Source: Ruminococcus sp. (GTDB lineage Bacteria > Bacillota_A > Clostridia > Oscillospirales > Ruminococcaceae). Taken from it: a stretch of DNA of 31,044 nucleotides. The notes beneath the pieces were generated by a model that made no database searches, was not told where the DNA came from, and saw only the letters and a list, made by a program, of their open reading frames with translations. The stretch covers positions 1-31,044 of the forward strand of contig NZ_JAIKXF010000027.1 of assembly GCF_024684275.1 (NCBI RefSeq). The letters run 5' to 3'. Shown one piece after another: positions 14,317-22,316 of this stretch (the stretch's first letter is position 1; each line of letters begins with the position of its first letter). A program made the position numbers and the translations under genes.

Positions 14317-16728
14317 ATGATAGGTGCAATAATCGGAGACATCGTTGGTTCCCGCTTTGAATGGAATAATATCAAAAGTAAGGATTTTGATTTTCTTACA
14401 TATAAGTGCTTCCCTACCGATGATAGTGTTATGACTTTGGCTCTGGCGCAAGCTATACTGATCAGCAAGCCGGATTATAGTGATCTGGCAAAGAAGGCTA
14501 TTGAGTGCATGCAGTTAATTGGACGTAATTATCCGGACTGTGGTTACGGCGGCGGCTTTCAAAAGTGGATGTTTTCGGATGATCCGAAACCTTATAACAG
14601 CTACGGAAACGGAGCAGCTATGCGTGTAAGTGCTGCTGGTTTTGCTGCGAACAGCATCGAGGAAGCAAAAGAGCTTTCGAGAAAGATTACTGAAGTAACA
14701 CATAATCACCCGGAAGGAATAAAGGGAGCCGAGGCGACTGCGGTTGCCATCTACATGGCCAAGACCGGCAGCAGCCTTTTGGAGATTAGAGATTACATTG
14801 ACACGAATTATTATCCGATGGATTTTACATTGGACGGAATCAGAGCTACTTACAAGTTCAATGAAACCTGCCAGGATACAGTTCCACAGGCACTAATGGC
14901 GTTCTTCGAATCGACAGACTTTGAGGATGCTATTCGGAACGCTATCTCTATTGGAGGAGACAGCGATACATTGGCTGCTATCTGCGGCGGAGTAGCTGAG
15001 GCATATTATGGCGTTCCGGCTGAGATTAGGAAGCATGCTCTTACCTTTTTGGATCAGCGACTTCTTAAGATCTTAGTTGAATTTGAAAACAAGTATTCAC
15101 CCGCGATGGAAAAGAAAGTCGGAGGTGTTGCCGTTCCCGTAGAACGTAAATTAGATAGGTTGGTAAATGGAAGTAACAGGGAGACACTTATAGAGAATGC
15201 TGCGCAAGCTGCAGATGATGATGTAGAAAATGCAGAATCCTTATCTGAAGAAACAACGAGCAAGCAGCTTTTTAATCATCTTTTTGAAGCTTGTAACATT
15301 TTACGGGGGCCAATTAATCAGGACGAGTATAAGAGTTATGTTACGCCGATATTATTCTTCAAACGTATTTCTGATGTGTACGATGAAGAGTATGAAGAAG
15401 CTCTAGCTTTTTCAGGCGGTGATGTTGAGTATGCCGAAGCAGATGAAATGCATTCTTTCGTTATTCCTAATGGCTGTCATTGGGATGATGTACGTAATGT
15501 AAGCGAAAACGTCGGCAAAGCTATTGTCAATGCTATGACGGGAATTGAAAAAGCTAATCCTGATACACTATCTGGAGTATTTAGCAGTTTTGATGATGCG
15601 ACTTGGACAGATAAAAACAAACTCACTGATGAGCGTCTTAAGAATTTAATAGAACATATGTCACTTATTAAGGTTGGTAATAAGAATTATTCTGCGGATA
15701 TTATGGGCGACAGCTATGAATATCTTATAAAGAAGTTTGCGGATTTATCCAAAAAGAATGCTGGTGAGTTTTACACACCGAGGCCAATAGTAAAGCTGAT
15801 GGTTAAATTACTCGATCCTAAACCAGGCGATACGGTATATGATCCGGCGTGTGGTACAGGTGGAATGTTGATTGAAGCAATTCACCACATGAATAATGAT
15901 CGCCTTGCATATGGAAGAATTTTTGGACAGGAAAATAACCTTTCAACGTCAGCAATAGCAAGGATGAATCTTTACCTTCATGGAGCAAAAGATGTACAGG
16001 TCAAACAGGGAGATACACTTCGCAATCCTCTGTTTTTGGAGAAGGATAAGCTTAAAAGCTTTGATTGCGTACTTGCAAATCCACCTTTCGGACTGGAGAA
16101 ATGGGGAGCGGCTCAGTTTGAGTACGATAAGTACGGCCGCAACATGTGGGGATGCCCTACAGATGCAAGTGCTGATTATGCCTGGTTACAGCATATGGTA
16201 AGATCGATGGATTCAAAAAATGGACGATGCGCGGTTGTTTTACCTCAGGGCATTCTGTTTGGAAAATACAGTGATATCAGGGAGAAGTTGATCCGTTCCG
16301 ATATGTTGGAAGCTGTTATTGCGCTTGCTGGAGGCGTTTTCTATAGCACCCCGGTTTCTGCTTGTATCTTATTCCTTACAAATAAAAAGAAGAAGAATCA
16401 TGTTGGACGGGTTTGCTTGATTGATGCAACAGAAATATACACTTCAATGAGAGCACAGAACATTTTGACTCAGGCAAATGTAGATGACATATTCAAACTG
16501 TATACTGATTATATAGATGTTGTTGGTAAATGTAAAGTAGTCACTATAAAAGATCTTGAAGCAGGAGAGTTTGAGCTCAACGTCAAAAAATACATTGAAC
16601 AAAAGAGAACGGATGTGATCGATCCCGAGGTCGCTTTGAAGGAGTACCATACTGCTTTAACACAAGTCAAAGAGGCTGAGGATAGGATGTATGAGTTATT
16701 AGTTAAGGGAGGCTATGTCCATGAATAA
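14317..16728 (+). CDS. ADP-ribosylglycohydrolase fused to type I methyltransferase subunit HsdM
   Basis: The 803-residue product carries two complete enzymes. Residues 1 to about 262 are an ADP-ribosylglycohydrolase of the DraG/ARH class. Its metal and ribose motifs are all present: GAIIGDIVGSRFE, PTDDSVMTLA (Asp35/Asp36), YGNGAAMR, HNHPEGIKGA, and GGDSDTLAAICGGVAEAYYG (from about 213). It should remove ADP-ribose from a protein, nucleic acid or small molecule. A charged linker leads to HsdM: the helical N-terminal domain (about 315-460), motif I DPACGTGG (from about 509) and motif IV NPPF (about 588-591), which methylates adenine N6. The start follows AAAGGAG; the open frame reaches back into the previous gene but has no site there. 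It ends inside the second hsdM with an eight-base overlap. No stop or start signal splits the two halves. Confidence 0.9.
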   Translation: MIGAIIGDIVGSRFEWNNIKSKDFDFLTYKCFPTDDSVMTLALAQAILISKPDYSDLAKKAIECMQLIGRNYPDCGYGGGFQKWMFSDDPKPYNSYGNGAAMRVSAAGFAANSIEEAKELSRKITEVTHNHPEGIKGAEATAVAIYMAKTGSSLLEIRDYIDTNYYPMDFTLDGIRATYKFNETCQDTVPQALMAFFESTDFEDAIRNAISIGGDSDTLAAICGGVAEAYYGVPAEIRKHALTFLDQRLLKILVEFENKYSPAMEKKVGGVAVPVERKLDRLVNGSNRETLIENAAQAADDDVENAESLSEETTSKQLFNHLFEACNILRGPINQDEYKSYVTPILFFKRISDVYDEEYEEALAFSGGDVEYAEADEMHSFVIPNGCHWDDVRNVSENVGKAIVNAMTGIEKANPDTLSGVFSSFDDATWTDKNKLTDERLKNLIEHMSLIKVGNKNYSADIMGDSYEYLIKKFADLSKKNAGEFYTPRPIVKLMVKLLDPKPGDTVYDPACGTGGMLIEAIHHMNNDRLAYGRIFGQENNLSTSAIARMNLYLHGAKDVQVKQGDTLRNPLFLEKDKLKSFDCVLANPPFGLEKWGAAQFEYDKYGRNMWGCPTDASADYAWLQHMVRSMDSKNGRCAVVLPQGILFGKYSDIREKLIRSDMLEAVIALAGGVFYSTPVSACILFLTNKKKKNHVGRVCLIDATEIYTSMRAQNILTQANVDDIFKLYTDYIDVVGKCKVVTIKDLEAGEFELNVKKYIEQKRTDVIDPEVALKEYHTALTQVKEAEDRMYELLVKGGYVHE

Positions 16729-18202
16729 GATATCAAAAAGTGAATTGGAGAATTACCTCTGGGGATCGGCGGTGCTGCTCAGAAATAATATAGATGCAGG
16801 CGCCTACAAGCAGTATATCTTTCCTTTGTTGTTCTTTAAAAGACTGAATGACGTTTATGAGGAAGAAACGGCAAATGCTATTAGAGAAAACGGTGTTGAG
16901 GCAGCAGATTGGGAAGAAACCCATAGATATGTTATTCCTAATGGGGCGCACTGGGACGATGTTCGCAATGTCCCTTCAAATGTTGGGAAGGCCATTCAGG
17001 CGGCTTTTAGAGCGATAGAAAATGCAAATAGCGAAAAGCTGTCAGGCATTTTCGGTGATGGAACATGGACAAATAAAAATCGTTTACCAGATAGACTGCT
17101 CAAAGACTTGCTTGAACATTTTAGTACAAAAACGCTATCAATAGAGAATTGTCCTGAAGATGAACTTGGTCAAGGGTATGAATATCTTATCAAACAATTT
17201 GCAGATGATAGTGGGCATACAGCACAGGAGTTTTATACCAACAGAACAGTAGTACATTTAATGACAGAGATGTTGAAACCTGAACCGGGAGAATCAATAT
17301 ATGATCCTACTTGTGGAAGTGCTGGTATGTTAATTTCGTCAGTTTCTTACCTAAAGGAACAAGGAAAAGAGTGGCGAAATGTATCGTTGTATGGACAAGA
17401 GGTTAATGCGCTTACATCAGCAATCGCAAGAATGAACTTGTTTTTGCATGGGATAGAAGACTTCCAGATTGTCAATGGCGACACACTTGAAACGCCTGCT
17501 TTTATAGAGAACGGGCAGTTACAGAAGTTTCATATTGTTGTAGCGAATCCACCATATTCAATTAAGAAATGGAACAGAGCGGCGTTCGCTGCAGATAAGT
17601 ATGGCCGTAATTTTCTTGGCGTACCGCCACAAGGTCGTGCGGATTATGCATTTTTTCAGCATATTCTTAAGAGTATGAAATCCAAAGACGGTAGGTGTGC
17701 AATTTTGTTCCCGCACGGCGTGTTATCAAGGAATGACGAGCAGTCAATGAGAGAAGAATTAGTCAAAAGAGATCTTGTTGAGGCGGTAATAGGTATCGGA
17801 AAGGGACTATTTTATAACTCTCCGATGGAAGCATGTATAGTCATATGCAGAAATAACAAACCGCTCAAAAGTAAAGGACGCGTTCTATTTATCAATGCAA
17901 AGAACGAAGTCACCAGAAAAAACGCGCAAAGTTTTTTGGAAGATGAGCATATTATGCGCATAGCCACAACATATGAAAAGTTTGCAGCAGAAGAAGGATT
18001 CTCTGCGGTGGCGAATATAACTGAGATAGCTGCAAATGATTATTCACTTGGAATACCTAAGTATGTCTCTGGTGTCGAAGAAGAGAGCGAAAGCGAGATT
18101 AATATGCAAGATATTTTTACTGATTGGCGTTGCTGTTCTGCTCAGATGCATGAAGAGTATTCAAACCTCACGGACTTGATTGGAGGTGAAACAAATGACT
18201 AA
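16721..18202 (+). CDS. hsdM: type I restriction-modification methyltransferase subunit HsdM
   Basis: This 493-residue protein is a full-length adenine-N6 methyltransferase subunit. It has the helical N-terminal domain (KSELENYLWGSAVLLRNNID, PLLFFKRLNDVYEEE), motif I DPTCGSAG (from about 195) and motif IV NPPY (276-279). It would pair with HsdS to methylate the recognition site. It is a paralogue of the HsdM half of the preceding gene: both share the VIPNGxHWDDVRNV block and the surrounding order, but they differ enough to be old duplicates or separate acquisitions. ATG at 16721 is chosen over the ATG six bases earlier because AAGGGAGG lies eight bases before it. It overlaps the preceding gene and the following hsdS by eight bases each. 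Confidence 0.92.
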   Translation: MNKISKSELENYLWGSAVLLRNNIDAGAYKQYIFPLLFFKRLNDVYEEETANAIRENGVEAADWEETHRYVIPNGAHWDDVRNVPSNVGKAIQAAFRAIENANSEKLSGIFGDGTWTNKNRLPDRLLKDLLEHFSTKTLSIENCPEDELGQGYEYLIKQFADDSGHTAQEFYTNRTVVHLMTEMLKPEPGESIYDPTCGSAGMLISSVSYLKEQGKEWRNVSLYGQEVNALTSAIARMNLFLHGIEDFQIVNGDTLETPAFIENGQLQKFHIVVANPPYSIKKWNRAAFAADKYGRNFLGVPPQGRADYAFFQHILKSMKSKDGRCAILFPHGVLSRNDEQSMREELVKRDLVEAVIGIGKGLFYNSPMEACIVICRNNKPLKSKGRVLFINAKNEVTRKNAQSFLEDEHIMRIATTYEKFAAEEGFSAVANITEIAANDYSLGIPKYVSGVEEESESEINMQDIFTDWRCCSAQMHEEYSNLTDLIGGETND

Positions 18203-19319
18203 GGTTACTTTAAAGGACGTTGTCTGTAGGATTAAAGACAAAGTTGATAAAGATAATACCGAATTAGAGTTTTATATCGGTGGAGAGCACTTTGATAATG
18301 GTGAGCTAAGAATAACTAAAAAAGGTCTAATCAAAGGAAGTACTATTGGTCCTGCCTTTCATATGCGATTTCTTCCTGGGGATGTATTGTTGATGTCACG
18401 AAATCCGCACCTTAGGAAAGCAGGAGTTGTTGATTTTGAGGGGATTTGTTCTGATGTGAGCTATGTTTGTCGAACAAGAGACAGTAATGTGTTACTACAG
18501 AGTTTTTTGCCGTTTATATTTCAAACCGATGATTTTTGGAAGTTTGCGGAGGAAAACAAAAAAGGTTCTACAAATTTTTTCTTGAATTGGTCAGATTTTG
18601 AAAAGTATGAGTTTAATCTGCCAGACATAGATACTCAAAAAGAGTTATCCGAATTGTTGTGGGCTTTTGAAGGTACAAAATCGTCATACAAGAATTTAAT
18701 AGAAAAAACAGATAACCTTGTCAAGGCACAGTATGTCATGCTTTTTGGCGATCCTCATGACAATCCAAATGGATGGCCAATTAAAAGCTTTGATGAAGTT
18801 GCGATTATTGACGCTAACATGACCAATGAGTACGAAAAATATGCGGATTACCCTCATATTGGCATAGACAGTATAGAAAAAAACACAGGAGTTTTATCTG
18901 GATATAGAACAGTGAAAGAGGATAATGTTATCAGTCCAAAGCATATTTTCGGACCAGAACATATTCTGTATAGCAAGATACGTCCGGTGTTAAACAAGGT
19001 TGCTCTACCTGACTTTGAAGGCCTATGTTCTGCCGACTGCTATCCTATTCTCGTGAAAAAGGATGTTTGCAACAGGTTGTTTTTAGCTCATGTATTACGA
19101 TCGGATTTTTTCCTTGAATACATTCTTGCTTACAGCACTCGATCACAGATGCCAAAGGTAAATAAAAAGCAGATTGGTGGATTTATGTTTCCGTGCCCAC
19201 CGTTGGATTTGCAGGAAACCTTTGCTGAAATAATAAATCAAGCAGAGCGATCAAAACATGAAGTGATAAGAAGCCTTGAAGAACTTGATACACTTTATAG
19301 ACAGATACTCAGGTTTTAA
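18195..19319 (+). CDS. hsdS: type I restriction-modification specificity subunit HsdS
   Basis: The 374-residue protein has the expected two target-recognition domains with helical spacers and sets the bipartite DNA target. Domain 1 spans about residues 1-150 (VTLKDVVCRIKDKV, LPGDVLLMSRNPHL, FNLPDIDTQKELSELLWAFE). Domain 2 spans about 190-345 (WPIKSFDEVAIIDANM, GPEHILYSKIRPVL, FPCPPLDLQETFAEI). Both are followed by long helices that measure the spacer between half-sites. The start follows GGAGGTGAAACAA and overlaps the hsdM stop by eight bases (ATGACTAA). Target sequence cannot be read from the protein. Recognition domains evolve rapidly, so this gene should be the most variable of the operon. 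Confidence 0.9.
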   Translation: MTKVTLKDVVCRIKDKVDKDNTELEFYIGGEHFDNGELRITKKGLIKGSTIGPAFHMRFLPGDVLLMSRNPHLRKAGVVDFEGICSDVSYVCRTRDSNVLLQSFLPFIFQTDDFWKFAEENKKGSTNFFLNWSDFEKYEFNLPDIDTQKELSELLWAFEGTKSSYKNLIEKTDNLVKAQYVMLFGDPHDNPNGWPIKSFDEVAIIDANMTNEYEKYADYPHIGIDSIEKNTGVLSGYRTVKEDNVISPKHIFGPEHILYSKIRPVLNKVALPDFEGLCSADCYPILVKKDVCNRLFLAHVLRSDFFLEYILAYSTRSQMPKVNKKQIGGFMFPCPPLDLQETFAEIINQAERSKHEVIRSLEELDTLYRQILRF

Positions 19320-19342
19320 CTATTAGAAGAGGAGGAAGATTA

Positions 19343-22258
19343 ATGGCAGTTTTTAACGAAGATAACACTACCGAGCAGATGATCATATCTACTCTTAAGA
19401 AGAATGGCTGGGAGTATATCCCGGCAGAAAAACTAGATCGTGATGAAAACGATGTCATGGTTGAGTCGATGGTAAGAGAAGCTTTGGTTCGTTTGAATCC
19501 GGAGATTGCAGAAGAGGAGTCACGTGCAGACGAAATCATATATAAACTGCGCACGCTCTTCCTCTCAACAAACGCTCAGAATCTTGTTACTCAGAACGAA
19601 GCCTTTAAACAGATGGTATTCGAAAAGAACTCATATCCGTTTGGTGAAGATGGTAAGCAGGTGTCTATCGACTTCTTCGGTACTGAGATCAACGGTAAGC
19701 TAGATCAGAACAGATACGTTGTAACGAACCAGTGGGTGTATCCGAAGAAAGAAGGCGGTAAACGTCTGGATATAGTGCTTCTTGTAAATGGCTTTCCATT
19801 TGCTATCGGAGAGCTGAAGACTCCAGTTCGTGCGGCTATCACTTGGTTGGACGGAGCACAGGACATTAACAAGTACGAGCAGAGCATTCCGCAGATGTTT
19901 GTAACGAACGTATTCAACTTCGCAACAGAAGGCAAATGTTTTCGTTATGGTTCTGTTTGTATGCCGGCCGCAAAGTATGGTCCTTGGCATACAACGGACG
20001 ATAAGTCTGACGGTTCTTTGGCAGCAGTACAGACAAGTGTTCAGGATATGATCACAAAGTATAAGATCATGGATCTGTTCCAATTCTTCACGCTCTACGC
20101 TACTGACAGCAAGTTTCGTAAGTACAAGGTCATCGCGCGCTATCAGCAGTATGAAGGGGCCAACATGATCATTGAGCGTGTGCGTGCAGGTTATCCGAAA
20201 AAGGGCCTTATCTGGCATTTTCAAGGTTCAGGTAAATCCTACCTTATGGAGTTCGCTGCAGTGAAGCTTCGTATGCTTCCGGACCTCAAGAATCCTACGG
20301 TTATTATCGTAGACGATCGTCTGGATCTGGAGTCGCAGATTACGGCACAGTTCCACTCCTCTGATGTTGGTAACTTGGAATCAGCATCTACCCGTGATCA
20401 ACTTATGACGATGCTTAGACAGGATATCCGTAAGATTATTATCACGACTATCTTTCGCTTCCAGGAAGTTACCGGTGAACTTAGTTCACGCGACAATATC
20501 ATTGTAATGGTCGATGAATGCCATAGAACGCAGGAAGGCGATCTTGGTATCAAGATGAGAACAGCTCTTCCGAACGCATTCTTCTTTGGTATGACCGGTA
20601 CACCTATTAACCGCTTGGACAAGAATACATTTGCAACATTCGGTGCAACGGAAGATCGTAGCGGATACATGAGTAAGTATTCCTTCTCTGATTCTATTCG
20701 TGACCACGCTACACTACCTCTGAACTTCGAGCCGGTACCGGTGGATCTTCGTGTTGACAGAGATACGATGGACCGCGAGTTTGATATCCTTACTCGTGAC
20801 CTTCCGGATTCTGATAAGGCCGAACTTTCCAAACGAGTTAACATGCAGGCTATCATGTACAATGAAAAACGTATTCATAAGGTTTGCGCACACATTGCAA
20901 AACACTTCTCTGAAAAGATACGTCCTAATGGATATAAGGCGCAGGTTGTTGTGTACGACCGCCCCTGTTGCCTAAAGTATAAAGAGGAGCTAGATAAACT
21001 GCTTGGCGAAGAATGCTCAACTATCGTTATGGACACCAACGATGATAAGGCAGACGAGTACAAAAAGTATCGCCGTTCAAAGGATGAAGAAGCAAAGATT
21101 CTTGACCGCTTCAGAGACCCTAACGATCCTCTTGAGATCGTCATAGTTACAGCTAAACTGCTGACTGGATTCGACGCACCTATCCTACAGGTTATGTATC
21201 TGGATAAGCCAATGAAGGATCACACCTTGCTGCAGGCAATCTGCCGTACTAACCGCACCTTTGACGAAGGTAAGACTCACGGTCTGATTGTCGACTACAT
21301 CGGAATTTTTGATAACGTCGCCAAGGCTCTGGACTTCGACGAAGGTAGCATGAAAAAGGTCATTACAAACATCGAGGAAGTTAAAAAGCAGATTCCAGCT
21401 TTGCTTAGGAAGTGCCTCAGCTACTTCATGGGGGTTGATCGTACAGTAGATGGTTGGGAAGGCTTAATGGCAGCTCAGGAGTGTCTGCCTACAAATGCAG
21501 AGAAGGATAAGTTTGCAGCGGATTACCAGGTGCTTAACCGTGCATGGAATGCAGTTTCTCCTGATCCGATGCTTTCACCAATTCAGGCCGATTATGTATG
21601 GTTGACTAAGGTGTTTGAATCCGTAAAGCCAACTAATGGTGGTGGTGGACTTATTTGGGCGGCTCTCGGTCCGAAAACAATGGAAATTGTTAATTCCAAT
21701 TTGGATGTTGGCGAAGTACACACTGATGAGGAGATACTCTCTCTTGATGCTGATCTTATTGATGCTTTCATTGAGAAGCACAAAGGTGCAAAGAACGCTG
21801 CGAAGAAGATCGAGATTGATCTTGTAGCACGAATCCATAAGCATTCGGATGATCCGAAATTTATGCGCCTTGGAGATAAGCTGGAGAAGCTTCGTGAACA
21901 GCATGAGCAGGGGCTTATTAACAGTATTGAATTTCTGAAGATGCTACTTGAGCTTGCAAGAGAAGCTGCGCAAGCTGAGAAAGAAGTTGTACCGGAGGAA
22001 GAAGTTGATAAGGGTAAAGCGGCTTTAACAGAACTCTTTAACGGTGTCAAGAACTCAAGTACTCCTATCATTGTCGAACGTATAGTTACAGATATTGACG
22101 ATATTGTAAAGATCATTCGCTTTGATGGTTGGCAGAACACAACGGGAGGTCGACAGGAAGTAAAGAAGGCTCTTCGTAGTGTTGTATGGGTAAAATACAA
22201 AATCAAGGACAAGGAAGTCTTTGATAAAGCATACAGCTATATCGAGCAGTATTATTAA
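19343..22258 (+). CDS. hsdR: type I restriction endonuclease subunit HsdR
   Basis: This 971-residue motor subunit translocates and cuts unmodified DNA. The N-terminal PD-(D/E)xK nuclease shows RLDIVLLVNGFPFAIGELK, with the acidic residue and E157-x-K159. The helicase part has Walker A GSGKS (295-299), a DECH box (391-394), GMTGTPI, the ILDRFRDPNDPLEIVIVTAKLLTGFD segment and QAICRTNR. The C-terminal roughly 250 residues are helical and should contact the M and S subunits. Its length is normal for the family. The start follows GAGGAGGAAGATTA, 23 bases after hsdS. It is the only nuclease subunit in the operon, so both methylation modules, if active, would have to share it. Confidence 0.94.
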   Translation: MAVFNEDNTTEQMIISTLKKNGWEYIPAEKLDRDENDVMVESMVREALVRLNPEIAEEESRADEIIYKLRTLFLSTNAQNLVTQNEAFKQMVFEKNSYPFGEDGKQVSIDFFGTEINGKLDQNRYVVTNQWVYPKKEGGKRLDIVLLVNGFPFAIGELKTPVRAAITWLDGAQDINKYEQSIPQMFVTNVFNFATEGKCFRYGSVCMPAAKYGPWHTTDDKSDGSLAAVQTSVQDMITKYKIMDLFQFFTLYATDSKFRKYKVIARYQQYEGANMIIERVRAGYPKKGLIWHFQGSGKSYLMEFAAVKLRMLPDLKNPTVIIVDDRLDLESQITAQFHSSDVGNLESASTRDQLMTMLRQDIRKIIITTIFRFQEVTGELSSRDNIIVMVDECHRTQEGDLGIKMRTALPNAFFFGMTGTPINRLDKNTFATFGATEDRSGYMSKYSFSDSIRDHATLPLNFEPVPVDLRVDRDTMDREFDILTRDLPDSDKAELSKRVNMQAIMYNEKRIHKVCAHIAKHFSEKIRPNGYKAQVVVYDRPCCLKYKEELDKLLGEECSTIVMDTNDDKADEYKKYRRSKDEEAKILDRFRDPNDPLEIVIVTAKLLTGFDAPILQVMYLDKPMKDHTLLQAICRTNRTFDEGKTHGLIVDYIGIFDNVAKALDFDEGSMKKVITNIEEVKKQIPALLRKCLSYFMGVDRTVDGWEGLMAAQECLPTNAEKDKFAADYQVLNRAWNAVSPDPMLSPIQADYVWLTKVFESVKPTNGGGGLIWAALGPKTMEIVNSNLDVGEVHTDEEILSLDADLIDAFIEKHKGAKNAAKKIEIDLVARIHKHSDDPKFMRLGDKLEKLREQHEQGLINSIEFLKMLLELAREAAQAEKEVVPEEEVDKGKAALTELFNGVKNSSTPIIVERIVTDIDDIVKIIRFDGWQNTTGGRQEVKKALRSVVWVKYKIKDKEVFDKAYSYIEQYY

Positions 22259-22264
22259 GAGTTT

Positions 22265-22294
22265 GAGCAGGTGGCTCATTTACGTCACCTGCTC
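22265..22294. promoter_or_regulatory. inverted repeat between hsdR and the protease/HTH gene
   Basis: GAGCAGGTG (22265-22273) and CACCTGCTC (22286-22294) are perfect nine-base inverted arms around a 12-base centre. There is no T run after it, so it is not a classical terminator. It ends 22 bases before the next start. It could be an RNA hairpin that tunes polarity into the last gene or an operator for a local promoter. Confidence 0.5.
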
Positions 22295-22316
22295 GAGCAA
22301 GTTGAGGTGATACAGA

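Noticed and set aside
19700..20224. 174-codon minus-strand open frame inside hsdR
   Set aside because: No ribosome site or domain; it opposes conserved nuclease and helicase motifs of HsdR.
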